Position numbers and translations under genes: made by a program. Of a stretch of DNA of 64,000 nt, positions 35,325-44,197 are shown one piece after another. The stretch spans positions 434,001-498,000 of the forward strand of contig NZ_JARQWW010000003.1 in NCBI RefSeq assembly GCF_029543125.1, in the 5' to 3' direction. Every line of letters starts with the position of its first letter. The first letter of the stretch is position 1. The notes under the pieces were generated by a model. That model was given only the letters and a program-made list of their open reading frames with translations, was not told the origin of the DNA and did no database searches. Origin of the DNA: Caulobacter segnis. GTDB taxonomy: Bacteria; Pseudomonadota; Alphaproteobacteria; Caulobacterales; Caulobacteraceae.

Positions 35325-35335
35325 GGGCCTGCTCC

Positions 35336-36490
35336 CTAGTGCCCATGCCCGGCTTCGCCCTTGGAGAGCTCAGCCTTCAGCAAAAAGGTGTTGGTGGAAG
35401 CGATCCGCTCTTGTCCGGTGAGGCCGCTGACGATCTCGGTTCGACCCTCAGCCTGACGGCCGACGACGACTGGGCGAGCCCGAAAGCCCTCCTTGACCTG
35501 CACGAACACGACCGGCCCGCTCTCCAGGGTCTGGATGGCGTCAGCCGGAACGGTCAAGCCTTGGTCGCCAGTCTGGGTGACGACCGCTCCGGTGACGGCG
35601 GCGCCCGCCGGCGGAAGCACCGCGCTTGCCGCTCTGGCGCGTATCACCGCCGCGCCGCTTTGCGGCGTGGCGTTGGCGGCGACCCCGGTCACTTCGGCCT
35701 GGAAGTCGCCGGCCGGTCCGGTGACGCGGATAGCCGAACCCACCTTCACCTGGTTGGCGAGGCCGGCTGGCGCGTTGAACACCAGCTCCACGCGGGTCGG
35801 GTCGGTGACTTCGGCCACCACGCCGCCCTGGGCGACGAAGCCGCCAGGTCCGACCTGAACGCCGGTGACGACGCCAGAGATCGGGCTGGTGATGCTCAGA
35901 CGCCCCGACGCATTTGGCGATCCGGCGGCGCTGGTCCTAGCTCGCGCCGCCTGGGCGGCGGCGGCGGCGGCGGCGTGTTGTGCGCGTGAGGCCTCAACCT
36001 CCTGCCGAGCCACCACGCCCTGGTCGGCCAGGTTGCGGTTGCGCTGGTAGACCAGACGCGCAGCTTCGGCCTGGGCCGACGCCGCCGAGACGTCGGCCGC
36101 GAGCGATGCTGCGTCGCCGCTGACCAGGGTGACCAGCGGCTGACCCGCCCGGACCGTTTGCCCGGCCGCCACCAGAACACGTTCGACACGACCGGCCACG
36201 GCGGCGCCAGCTGCTGCCCTGGCGTCGACCATGGCCTCGACGCGGCCCGAGACGCGGGTTTCGGCGCCGCCGCCCCTGCCGACGGTGACGACAGCGATGC
36301 GTGAGGCTTCGATTTGCTGCGCATCGAGGGCGATCACGCCTTCAGGGGCTTTGGGCTCTGAGGCCTCGCCGGACTGCGGCGCCTGCGCGTCCGCCGGTGG
36401 ATGCTGTTCACGCGGCCAGTTGAAGGCCACGCCCGCAGCGACGACAGCCGCCACACTTGCTCCGATCAGGAGGCTTTTGGAGAGTTTCAT
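35336..36490 (-). CDS. czcB: Heavy-metal RND periplasmic adaptor CzcB
   Basis: 384 aa. An N-terminal anchor (about residues 7-25) is followed by an Ala-rich lipoyl/hairpin core ('VAGRVERVLVAAGQTVRAGQ', 'AQAARARTSAAGSPNASG', 'ITSPISGVVTGVQVGPGG') and a beta-barrel ('GLTVPADAIQTLESGPVVFV'). The C-terminus ends in GEAGHGH, a possible metal ligand set. It joins CzcA to CzcC. Start overlaps the CzcC stop (ATGA). Confidence 0.9.
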   Translation of the reverse strand: MKLSKSLLIGASVAAVVAAGVAFNWPREQHPPADAQAPQSGEASEPKAPEGVIALDAQQIEASRIAVVTVGRGGGAETRVSGRVEAMVDARAAAGAAVAGRVERVLVAAGQTVRAGQPLVTLVSGDAASLAADVSAASAQAEAARLVYQRNRNLADQGVVARQEVEASRAQHAAAAAAAQAARARTSAAGSPNASGRLSITSPISGVVTGVQVGPGGFVAQGGVVAEVTDPTRVELVFNAPAGLANQVKVGSAIRVTGPAGDFQAEVTGVAANATPQSGAAVIRARAASAVLPPAGAAVTGAVVTQTGDQGLTVPADAIQTLESGPVVFVQVKEGFRARPVVVGRQAEGRTEIVSGLTGQERIASTNTFLLKAELSKGEAGHGH

Positions 36491-37743
36491 TGAGATGAGC
36501 CTTGGTAAGGGGCGCGGCCTTCCAGGCGCGCCAGATCGATTTCAGCGCGGACGCGCGTGAGACGGGCTTCGACAGCGGTCGTGCGCGCGTCGATCAGGGC
36601 CGACCGTGTCGTTCGCAGCTCAAGTTGTGAGATGCGCCCGGCCTCAAAGCCGATGCGTGACAGACGGTAGGCTTCCTGAGCTGTGGCGACGCCCACGTCG
36701 GTGGCCTGCACGCGTGAGCTCGACGCCCGAAGACGCGCGCTCGCCGCCGCATAGCCCGCCGCCGCGTCCTGACGCGCCGAGGACAGCCTTGCGTCTGCCG
36801 CCCGGTACTCGGCCTGTGCGGCCCGCAGATTACCCCGGTTCCGATCGAACAGAGGAAGCGGCATGCTGACGCCGAACACGACGGCCGCCGTATCATCGAC
36901 TTCGAACCGCCGCACACCGACATTGGCGGTAATATCGGGCATGGCGCGCACACGCTCCACGGCGATGGCCCGCTCGGCCGCGAGACGCTCAGCCTCAGCC
37001 ACCTGCACCGACGGGGGTGTCGATGACCCATCGCCACGTTGCGCTGGGCTAAGATCCAGGAGGCTTACCTCGACGCTCGTGACAGGTTCTGCCAACAGGG
37101 CGACGGCTCGCAGACGAGCGAAGGCTGCGTCCCTTTCGGCGAGCGCTTCATCGCGCGCGGCGGCAGCCGCAGCCGACTGGCTTTGCGCCTGGACACCCCG
37201 GAGGGCCGGTTCACGCCCCTCCTCCACCTGCAGGCGCGCAGCTTTGGTGTCCGCTTCGGTAAGCGACAGGGCCTCATCTGCAAGGAGGTAGCGGCGCTGA
37301 GCGGCCTCGGCTTCGGCATAGACCAACGCAAGGCGGCCGGCCGCATCGAACGCGGCCAGATCGCGGCGGCGGGCGGCAGCCCCGGCTTCGGCTCTGGCGG
37401 CGTCGATACGAATGCCCCGCCGCCCCCAAAGCTCCAGTTGTTGGCTGACCGACAAGGTCGTCTCGGCCGCGTTGAAGCCAGAGTAAGCACCCCGCCCCAG
37501 CACGTTCTCTGCATCAAGGCCGAGCGTAGGGTTGGGTCGAGCGCGAGCCTGGAGGAGCCGTCCTTCGGCGGCGTCCTGAAGAGCGGCCGCTTCTTGCGCG
37601 GCTGGTGTTTGATCGAGCCGCTTCAGGAGGTCCTGAAACGGGGGCGCGGGTTCAGCCCAGGCAGGGCTGGTGAGCGCGGTCGCTAGAGCGATCCACGCGC
37701 AGCCGGCCGCAAAGCGCGGCGGCCGCCGAAATACGGATGACAT
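36487..37743 (-). CDS. czcC: Heavy-metal RND outer-membrane channel CzcC
   Basis: 418 aa with a signal peptide ('ALATALTSPAWAEPAPPF'). Two outer-membrane-factor repeats are seen: 'ARPNPTLGLDAENVLGRG' with 'SVSQQLELWGRRGIRIDAA', and 'PLFDRNRGNLRAAQAEYRAA' with 'AYRLSRIGFEAGRISQLEL'. The PLF-x-R-N-G-N segment is typical of CzcC. It forms the exit duct of the Czc complex and lies 52 bp after the CzcI-like gene. Confidence 0.9.
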   Translation of the reverse strand: MSSVFRRPPRFAAGCAWIALATALTSPAWAEPAPPFQDLLKRLDQTPAAQEAAALQDAAEGRLLQARARPNPTLGLDAENVLGRGAYSGFNAAETTLSVSQQLELWGRRGIRIDAARAEAGAAARRRDLAAFDAAGRLALVYAEAEAAQRRYLLADEALSLTEADTKAARLQVEEGREPALRGVQAQSQSAAAAAARDEALAERDAAFARLRAVALLAEPVTSVEVSLLDLSPAQRGDGSSTPPSVQVAEAERLAAERAIAVERVRAMPDITANVGVRRFEVDDTAAVVFGVSMPLPLFDRNRGNLRAAQAEYRAADARLSSARQDAAAGYAAASARLRASSSRVQATDVGVATAQEAYRLSRIGFEAGRISQLELRTTRSALIDARTTAVEARLTRVRAEIDLARLEGRAPYQGSSQ

Positions 37744-37795
37744 GATTGGAGTCCCAAAGAGCTGACACGAGACGCGCTCATCGGCGCGGCGGCGG

Positions 37796-38149
37796 TCAGG
37801 CCTTGGGTGGGCGCTTCAGGCCTTCGGGTGTAATCGAGGCGAGCGCCGGATCCGCCATGAGCGGACGATCGTTGGCGCCGACCAGCGTCAGCGTCTCAGT
37901 GGCGATGAACTCGCCCCGGAGAGACGAGCCGTGGTGGCAATGTCCATGCGCGCAGACGGCGTGATCCGCCCCTGCTCCACCGTGGTCGCCGCCCTTAGGT
38001 CCGTGATCAGAGGAGACATGCTCAGCCGCCGCAACGGGCGACTCTGGCGCGCAGGTGACAGCGTCGATGACAGGCGCAGCGACGAACACGGCGACCACGA
38101 GGGTCAGCGCCGCGATCAGCCGCTTAAAGCTTGCGATCGTCCGGTCCAT
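37796..38149 (-). CDS. Small exported His-rich protein, CzcI-like
   Basis: 117 aa from the ATG at 38149 (a GTG at 38158 is possible). A hydrophobic signal or anchor at about 10-30 ('LIAALTLVVAVFVAAPVI') is followed by a His-rich stretch ('HVSSDHGPKGGDHGGAGADH' then 'CAHGHCHHG') likely to bind divalent metals in the periplasm. First gene of the metal operon, in the position and with the size of CzcI/CzcE-type periplasmic proteins. Sequence identity to any known family could not be checked. Confidence 0.65.
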   Translation of the reverse strand: MDRTIASFKRLIAALTLVVAVFVAAPVIDAVTCAPESPVAAAEHVSSDHGPKGGDHGGAGADHAVCAHGHCHHGSSLRGEFIATETLTLVGANDRPLMADPALASITPEGLKRPPKA

Positions 38150-38187
38150 AGCCGCCACGTAGTAAGCGTCGAGTGCTTTGGCAATGC

Positions 38188-38226
38188 GTTATAAGTTACC
38201 GCACGCCTGTATGTTATAAGATACAG
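38188..38226 (-). promoter_or_regulatory. Candidate operator/promoter of the metal operon
   Basis: A 20-bp palindrome with one mismatched pair at 38207-38226 (CTGTAT, GTTATAAG, ATACAG) is preceded by a second GTTATAAG copy at 38188-38195, about 25 bp away. Read on -, each contains TTATAAC, which could serve as a -10. It lies 39-77 bp upstream of the first gene. No metal sensor gene is in the island, so the regulator must be elsewhere. Confidence 0.5.
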
Positions 38227-38488
38227 TAGGCGAGCCGGCAGCGATCCGCGGCGACATCAAGTAGTTCGTAGATTCTAGGTCTATGTTTGACGGGGATTAG
38301 AAAACACCGCGCCTCGTGCTGAACAACAGACTGGCGCGTACGGCGCCCCGGGCCACTAAGCCACATCTAGCACCTGATCTTGCGCGTCAATTGCCGCGAA
38401 ATTTCTGACCGAGTGCGATCCTCGTATCGACGATGGTCGCTTCAAATGCAGCATCAATTCCAGTGAAACTACGCATCTATTGTAGTAG
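38227..38488. other. Intergenic sequence between the metal operon and IS21-like end B
   Basis: No gene or clear repeat is seen in this stretch. It separates the metal operon's promoter region from the IS-derived end. Confidence 0.3.
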
Positions 38489-38587
38489 GCGACGCTGCTC
38501 CTCACTGACCAAAATAGATGCCCCATTCTATTGATGCGGCTTTTCGCACCGGAATAGATGCGGCTTTTGGCCAAAATAGATGCGGCA
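38489..38587 (-). mobile_element. Solo terminal end of an IS21-like insertion sequence, copy B
   Basis: Same block as at 28037-28139 and in the same orientation: AATAGATGC repeats and a terminal TG (read on -). A start-like frame 'LVSEEQRRLLQ' terminates at once. Both copies break off just after the RRL codons, so they are parallel truncations. Together they bracket the 10.3-kb metal island, and this copy abuts the tyrosine recombinase gene. Confidence 0.6.
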
Positions 38588-38601
38588 TCTAGTCTCTCAC
38601 G

Positions 38602-39546
38602 TCAGAGACGTAAGAGACTTACATCGATGGACGCATGGGCTTCCCGATCATAGCGCCGCGTGAGGTTTACGCTGGAGTGACCAGCAAGCTGTTGAGCACC
38701 TCGTAGGTCTCCGCCGCTCTCGAGGTAGTTCGTAAGGCTCGCTGCGCGGAATGAATGGCTAGAGATCCCTTCACCATCGATGCCCAACTCTTTGAAGCGC
38801 CTGGTGATGATTGACCAAGTCTCCTGGCGTAAAAGCCTCTTCCCGGATTTCGACGGAAAAAGCGGTGTATCGGGACCGTCGAGATATGGATGGACGTCAA
38901 GGTAGGCATCGAGGATCGTGCTGAACTGTAGCCCAATTGCGAGTCGCCGAACTTGTCTCCGGCTGTTTTGGACGAGCAGGCAACGTGTGCCCCCAATGTC
39001 AGCAATCGTCCCAATGTTGAGGCCGGTGAGCTCGGAAGCTCTGATCGCGGTGAAGTAAAAGGTGGCGAAGATTGCCCTGTCACGGATATCGAGCCATGTC
39101 TCTGTGGGCATCGCTTCAAGCAGCATCTTTATCTGATTGCGATCGAGCGCCGTAGTTGCGGGCGCTTTCTCCAAACGCGGGGGCTTAATGCCCCACGTTG
39201 GATTGACCTGAGACGGCTCGTATATCCTGAGCCGTCGGTAGAAGTGAGCGATTGCAGCTAGACGTTGCCTCCGCGTCGCCGTCGTAACACCAGCTTCGGC
39301 AGCAGCGTCATCCCAGGCTCTAACGATGGCATCAGTGACATGCTGCGCCGCGCCGACCTCTGCGACCTGCGGCGAGGAGAAGAAATAACGGAGCGCCAAC
39401 CGATACGCACTGACGGTGCTTGGCGGCGTGCCTGGATCGAATAGGTTCGACCATGTCTCCTGGACTGCGGAGCTGCTCACGGACAGCACAGGCGGATCGA
39501 CTGGTACGTACGTCCTGCTACGTTGCCCCCCTGCCCGCTGAGCCAT
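38602..39546 (-). CDS. Tyrosine recombinase (phage-integrase family)
   Basis: 314 aa from ATG 39546, preceded by AGGTGG. The N-terminal SAM-like DNA-binding domain spans about 28-110. The catalytic set is complete: Arg169 ('FTAIRASELTGL'), His264-x2-Arg267 ('SHSFRAAS'), His290 ('LAGHSSVNL') and nucleophile Tyr299 ('RRYDREAH'). It is a functional-looking site-specific recombinase of XerC/integrase type. It sits 15 bp from an IS21-like end and between the metal and defence regions. Whether it moves either block is unknown; no attachment site was recognised. Confidence 0.88.
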   Translation of the reverse strand: MAQRAGGQRSRTYVPVDPPVLSVSSSAVQETWSNLFDPGTPPSTVSAYRLALRYFFSSPQVAEVGAAQHVTDAIVRAWDDAAAEAGVTTATRRQRLAAIAHFYRRLRIYEPSQVNPTWGIKPPRLEKAPATTALDRNQIKMLLEAMPTETWLDIRDRAIFATFYFTAIRASELTGLNIGTIADIGGTRCLLVQNSRRQVRRLAIGLQFSTILDAYLDVHPYLDGPDTPLFPSKSGKRLLRQETWSIITRRFKELGIDGEGISSHSFRAASLTNYLESGGDLRGAQQLAGHSSVNLTRRYDREAHASIDVSLLRL

Positions 39547-39650
39547 CACCACCTCGCTGGAAGATCGTCGGAGGGTATCTAGATTCGGGATTCGGCAGCG
39601 CTCTCGTATGCATTATGCTGCTGTCGGATTTGATCGGTTGAGGCAGGGCC

Positions 39651-39809
39651 ATGAAGTCAACGCGATCGAACTCGCGCACTTTTCGAGTGCTCGGGGTCAC
39701 CTATGACGGCGTCGCCATTATAAAACCCCCGCGATCGACTCGGTTCACCATGGCCGAGTTGAAAGCCGCGATCACATCAGTTCGGGCGAAGGCCGCGGCG
39801 CCCACATAA
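39651..39809 (+). CDS. Small hypothetical protein (52 aa)
   Basis: The frame begins MKSTRSNSRTFRVLG, continues 'VTYDGVAIIKPPRSTRFT' and ends 'ELKAAITSVRAKAAAPT'. The mix of a short beta hairpin and a basic C-terminal helix looks protein-like. The start follows GAGGCAGGG. It may be a small regulator, but no family is recognised. Confidence 0.4.
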   Translation: MKSTRSNSRTFRVLGVTYDGVAIIKPPRSTRFTMAELKAAITSVRAKAAAPT

Positions 39810-40138
39810 CCCTTCCCCGCCACACGCGTGTTTAGGCGCTATAGGCCTTCAAGCCGGCTCGTCCAGAGGCGATGGAGGCCCGCTTCCCCGATCTCGCACA
39901 GGCCCTCCGCCACGCCCTGGCGTGGTCCCAGCGAAACCTTGCTTGCGCGCATCGACGCGGGTCCGGCCAGCAGAGGGCGACTACGATCTAAGTGACGCTG
40001 CGTCCTCCACAATCGGACGATCTCGACCAACAGTGGTGCAGATCGCGCTTGCGCAAGCTGGTCGGCCTTCGTTGATTGCGAGTTTACACTTTGGCGATTG
40101 CGGTTGACTAAGCGCGGTAGGCGTGGTCAATATGGCGC
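39810..40138. other. Intergenic region upstream of the AAA/protease pair
   Basis: About 330 bp with no recognisable gene. It should contain the promoter of the ATPase/subtilase operon. No clear inverted repeat or transposon terminus was found. Confidence 0.35.
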
Positions 40139-41272
40139 ATGACAGTTGACACCGCCACGCTTCTTGAGATTTTCGATGCCGCCTTGGAGGCGGACTACAC
40201 CCGCGTACGCCGGGTGGGCAACCGCGTGGCGCGCGCCTTGGCGGAAAGTGGTGATGCCGCCGGCGCCAAAGCGCTCCAGGCCGCGCTCAAGCAGCGCGCA
40301 ATTCCGCTTCAGGCCAGTGGATATGCGGAAGCTCTGCCGCGCGACGCCGGGTCGAGACTGCCGCTTGTCGAAGAAGGTCAGTGGCCCACGACGCCCGCTT
40401 TTCTAAACGAACAGTCTGGCAAGACGGTCGCTCGGTTCCTAGAGGACGCCGCCAATATCGACCTTTTGGCGCGCGAGGGCGTGGCGACCCGCCTGGGCTT
40501 GTTGATGCACGGTCCGCCGGGATCCGGGAAGTCTCTGCTCGCCGGTCACATCGCGGCGCGTTTGCAGCGTCCGTTCTATATCGTCAGGCTGGACTCGATG
40601 ATCTCCTCGCGGTTGGGCGAGACCGCCAAAAACATCCGCGGCGTGTTCGAGTTTATCCCGCAACGCAACGCCGTCCTTTTCCTCGATGAAATGGACGCCA
40701 TCGCCAAGGTGCGCGATGACCGACATGAGCTCGGAGAACTCAAGCGGGTTGTAAATACCGTTCTGCAAGGTCTGGATTCTCTATCCGATGACGTCGTGGT
40801 CGTGGGCGCAACCAATCACGCTCATCTGCTTGACCCCGCGATCTGGCGGCGCTTCCCCTACAAGCTCGCTCTAGACATGCCGGAAGAGGACGTGCGGCGC
40901 GAGATGTGGGCGCGGTTCCTTTATGGGGACGCAACCGGGCCCGATCTTGAGGTCGCCCTGTTGTCGCGACTGTCGGCCGGGCTCAGCGGCGCAGACATCG
41001 AGAACATCGCCCTCGGCGCGCGGCGTCGCGCCATCCTCGACGGCGCGCCGCTCGCCCTAGCGCAGGTCTTTAACGCGGTCACGCTCTCGCGACCCGGCGC
41101 GCCCGAGCTCGTCCATGACGGTGACTTGTCAGCCGAGGAGAAGAAGCGCCTCGCCGCGCGACTGCGCGACAGCGGCGAGATGACTGTCACCGATATCGCC
41201 AAACTGCTCGGCGTCAGCCGTCAGATGGCACACCGATATCTCGGAAGCCAGGAGCCGACCGATGCCCGCTGA
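40139..41272 (+). CDS. AAA+ ATPase of an IetAS-like defence/toxin-antitoxin pair
   Basis: 377 aa. Single AAA+ module: Walker A GPPGSGKS (125-132), Walker B 'VLFLDEMDAI' (179-188), sensor-1 GATN (223-226) and an arginine-finger segment 'IWRRFP' (235-240), with FtsH/spastin-like layout. An N-terminal helical region (1-100) is unrecognised. The last 30 residues form a helix-turn-helix ('MTVTDIAKLLGVSRQMAHRY'), suggesting DNA binding or autoregulation. It overlaps the subtilase gene by 11 nt. AAA ATPase plus subtilase pairs are known as IetAS, described as a plasmid incompatibility toxin-antitoxin and as an anti-phage system. Assignment rests on pairing and motifs. Confidence 0.75.
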   Translation: MTVDTATLLEIFDAALEADYTRVRRVGNRVARALAESGDAAGAKALQAALKQRAIPLQASGYAEALPRDAGSRLPLVEEGQWPTTPAFLNEQSGKTVARFLEDAANIDLLAREGVATRLGLLMHGPPGSGKSLLAGHIAARLQRPFYIVRLDSMISSRLGETAKNIRGVFEFIPQRNAVLFLDEMDAIAKVRDDRHELGELKRVVNTVLQGLDSLSDDVVVVGATNHAHLLDPAIWRRFPYKLALDMPEEDVRREMWARFLYGDATGPDLEVALLSRLSAGLSGADIENIALGARRRAILDGAPLALAQVFNAVTLSRPGAPELVHDGDLSAEEKKRLAARLRDSGEMTVTDIAKLLGVSRQMAHRYLGSQEPTDAR

Positions 41273-43496
41273 CGCCCGCCCTCTCCTCAATCCGGTTCTA
41301 CGCTTCACCAAGGAGCCCAGCCCCAAACGTGTCACTGGCGGCGGTAAAAACGCCCGGGCGATCCTGAGTTCTCGCCTTGGCGCGCAACGCGCACGTCTGG
41401 CTCGTGAGTTTCGAGGGCTGGCGGCGACAGCGCCGGACGCGCCACGCTTCAACGGCCGCGTGGTCGTGTACGCCGCGATGTTCGACGACTCACTCGCCCC
41501 AAGCTACACGCCTAAAGACTTCCTTTCCCCCGAACGTGGCGCGCGCCTGATCGCCCCATTCCGCTCCGGCTATTTGGTCGAGGTCGAGACAGCGTGGTTG
41601 CCTCGCCTCGCCGCTGCGGCGGAGGCGACGGACCGCACCGTGGATATGGTGGATCTATCGCGTATCCAGGGCGTGCGCTTTTTCGATGAGGCCGATCCCT
41701 CGGGCCTCCGCAGTCTCGACGAGGCGTGGGCGGCCGCTCCGAAGCTTCAAGGCGGTCGCGCCTTCTTGGCCTGGTTCATGCCCCTGCACGACGACGAGGC
41801 AGGCGAGGCGCTGCTGGATCGCCTGGAGGCTCTGCGCGACGGTGTCATCGAAGCCGCGCCGAACCTGCTCGCCGACCTCGGGATCGACCTATCCGAAGCG
41901 CCCACTCTTTTACAACGGGGGGTGCGCATCGCTGCAGGACAGGATCGCTTCAGCCTCGCTCTGAGGGCCTATCGTCAGGAGAAGCGGGCCGTCACGACCG
42001 TGATTGTGCCCACGCGACTGGCGCTTACCAAACTGGCGGCATCTGGCACAGTCTATCGACTTGAACCTATCGCACCGATCGCTTCTACCGCGCCCGGAGA
42101 AGGGGTAGAGCCGGACCGGCCGTTGCCGAAAACCATGGCTGCCCTGCCCATCGTTGGCGTCGTCGACGGGGGGCTGACCGCCGGCTCCTACGCAGCGGCC
42201 GAAGCCTGGCGCGCTCCGCCGTTTGTAGCAAATAGCCTCGCCGATACGGCGCACGGCAATCGGGTTACGTCTCTGGTCGTCCAGGGGCACGACTGGAACA
42301 ACAATCTGGTGCTTCCACCGCTTTATTGCCAGATCGGCATTGTTCAAGCGGTTCCGCGCAAGGACGCTGGCGTCTTGCTCGATCCGCAAGAGTTCTTAGC
42401 CTATCTCGATCTGGTGATGGCGGCCTACCCGGACACCAAGGTCTGGAACTTTTCGATGAACCAGCCGGCCTCCTGCGACCCTGAGGCCGTTAGCTATCTC
42501 GGACACGGCATCGCACTGCTTGCACGCAAGCACGATGTCCTGCCGGTTATTTCCGTGGGCAACAAACCGGGCGCCCTCCTGCAGCCGCCGGCGGACTGCG
42601 AAGCGGCGCTCACCGTTGGCGGACGGGCTCATAATGATGACGGCGCCGTCGCGGGCGCTTGTCCTGTGAGTCTGACTGGACCTGGGCCATCGAGCATGTT
42701 GAAGCCCGACTTGTCGCATTTTTCTAGCGTGCGGGTCCTCGGCGGGCTGCTGACGCAGGGATCGAGCTTCGCCACAGCCCTCACCTCACCTCTCGCGGCC
42801 CATACAGCGCAGCGCTTGCGCGATCCGAGGCCCGACTTGGTGAAAGGACTTCTCCTGCATCGCGCCGACGGCATAGGACACGACGCCGCTTTTGGTTTCG
42901 GCGCCCCTGGTCCGACCCTGCCTTGGGACTGCGCACCCGGCTACGTCACCATGCAGTGGACGGCACGTCTCCGTCCCGGCGCCGCTTACTATTGGGATTT
43001 GCCGATCCCGCCAGCGCTACGCAAAACCGGAAAGCTGCGCGGCGAAGGCAAGCTCACTGCCATCCTCAACCCGCACCCGATGGTAACGGACATCGGCGGA
43101 CCGAACTATTTCAGCGCCCGTGTCGAGACCGCGCTCCAGCTCCAGCGCGGCGGAAAGAACCACAATCTGCTGGGCGGTCTGGAAACCGGTCAGGCGACGG
43201 AAGCCGAGGCACGGGCTCAAGATCATAAGTGGAGCCCCGTACGCCAGCATGCGCGAGCCTTTCAAGGGGTCTCATTCGACGGCGAGACGCTGAAAGTATA
43301 TGCGCGCACCTATGTCCGCGACCTATACCTCCACGGATTGACCGCGACTGAAGAAGTTCCGGCAATGGAGGTAGTCTTCATCCTAACCCTTTCGTCCGGC
43401 AATCCGGCTGACGACATCTACAACGAATTGCGCGATCAGCTCGGTTCCTTCGTCGAAACCTCTGTGATTCAGATCGACGCCGACATTGAGGTCTGA
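41262..43496 (+). CDS. Subtilisin-like (S8) serine protease, IetS-like
   Basis: 744 aa, no signal peptide, so cytoplasmic. The S8 triad is visible: Asp302 in 'PIVGVVDGGL', His331 in 'ADTAHGNRVTSLV', oxyanion Asn433 in 'ISVGNKPG' and Ser502 in 'LTQGSSFATALTSP'. The N-terminal 290 residues and C-terminal 200 residues match nothing I recognise and may bind the ATPase or a trigger. In IetAS-type pairs the protease is the effector held in check or targeted by the ATPase. Start ATG at 41262 lies inside the ATPase 3' end, implying fixed stoichiometry by translational coupling. Confidence 0.78.
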   Translation: MPADARPLLNPVLRFTKEPSPKRVTGGGKNARAILSSRLGAQRARLAREFRGLAATAPDAPRFNGRVVVYAAMFDDSLAPSYTPKDFLSPERGARLIAPFRSGYLVEVETAWLPRLAAAAEATDRTVDMVDLSRIQGVRFFDEADPSGLRSLDEAWAAAPKLQGGRAFLAWFMPLHDDEAGEALLDRLEALRDGVIEAAPNLLADLGIDLSEAPTLLQRGVRIAAGQDRFSLALRAYRQEKRAVTTVIVPTRLALTKLAASGTVYRLEPIAPIASTAPGEGVEPDRPLPKTMAALPIVGVVDGGLTAGSYAAAEAWRAPPFVANSLADTAHGNRVTSLVVQGHDWNNNLVLPPLYCQIGIVQAVPRKDAGVLLDPQEFLAYLDLVMAAYPDTKVWNFSMNQPASCDPEAVSYLGHGIALLARKHDVLPVISVGNKPGALLQPPADCEAALTVGGRAHNDDGAVAGACPVSLTGPGPSSMLKPDLSHFSSVRVLGGLLTQGSSFATALTSPLAAHTAQRLRDPRPDLVKGLLLHRADGIGHDAAFGFGAPGPTLPWDCAPGYVTMQWTARLRPGAAYYWDLPIPPALRKTGKLRGEGKLTAILNPHPMVTDIGGPNYFSARVETALQLQRGGKNHNLLGGLETGQATEAEARAQDHKWSPVRQHARAFQGVSFDGETLKVYARTYVRDLYLHGLTATEEVPAMEVVFILTLSSGNPADDIYNELRDQLGSFVETSVIQIDADIEV

Positions 43497-43618
43497 GGCT
43501 TTGCCGGTTCGGCTCTGCGCCAACTCCAGACATTCAGCTCTGGCGTAAACCTGACGTCCGCGGGCGCGGAGCCAGGTCGGTGTGAACGAGGTGCTCTTGC
43601 ATCCGCTGTGCGCCAACA

Positions 43619-44197
43619 TCAGCCCTGCAGGTCGGACATCTCGCGACGGAGAAAGTCGAGGCCGTAGGCGGCGAGGGCCACTGCGGCGAAGGTCTCGCCT
43701 AGATCGTAGTTGTAGCCGTCTGGAACAGCATGGAGCTGGCCCCGCTCCATGACGGGCTGCAGCCGAAGGTGCTCCGGCAAGAAGGAGATGAACGGTGGCG
43801 GGTCATCGCAGGTCGGCGTGTACGTGTATATCCGCCTGCCATCCCCCTCGGTTCGGACGCTCTCCTCATACCCACCGAAGGCGCCCACCGCGATGATGCT
43901 TTCCTGCGGCGCACTAATCGGCGCGACGCCATGCTCGTCGGCGTTTCGGGCGGCCCAAAGGTAGGCGAGCGCCGAATCGGCGGCCACGCGAGTGATCGGA
44001 GCGGCGTAAGCCTTGGACCTCCTGCGCCCAGCTGCCTCGCAGCGGTTCAAGGCGCGACGCCAGTGGATGAGGTAATCTTCCCAAGCGGACCTGGCACTTT
44101 CGAAGGATGCAGCGGCGGCCAGGGCCTCGTAGGCTTGGATCGCGCGATCCGCCGACGCACGCGCCGGATCAAGGTCGGCAGGCGAATTGGCCGTCAC
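43619..44197 (-). CDS. HEPN-like protein coupled to the nuclease-STAND gene
   Basis: 192 aa from a GTG at 44197 whose bases overlap the upstream stop (GTGA); a longer upstream frame is antisense to the neighbour and implausible. Helix-rich N-terminus, then 'ALAYLWAARNADEHG' with the canonical HEPN ribonuclease pattern Arg84-Asn85-x3-His89. Later segments 'IYTYTPTCDDPPPFISFLPE' and 'ETFAAVALAAYGLDFLRREM' complete a HEPN-like helical layout. HEPN proteins of toxin and defence systems are metal-independent RNases or dimerisation modules. Coupling to the STAND protein suggests a shared function; this is inference. Confidence 0.6.
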   Translation of the reverse strand: MTANSPADLDPARASADRAIQAYEALAAAASFESARSAWEDYLIHWRRALNRCEAAGRRRSKAYAAPITRVAADSALAYLWAARNADEHGVAPISAPQESIIAVGAFGGYEESVRTEGDGRRIYTYTPTCDDPPPFISFLPEHLRLQPVMERGQLHAVPDGYNYDLGETFAAVALAAYGLDFLRREMSDLQG

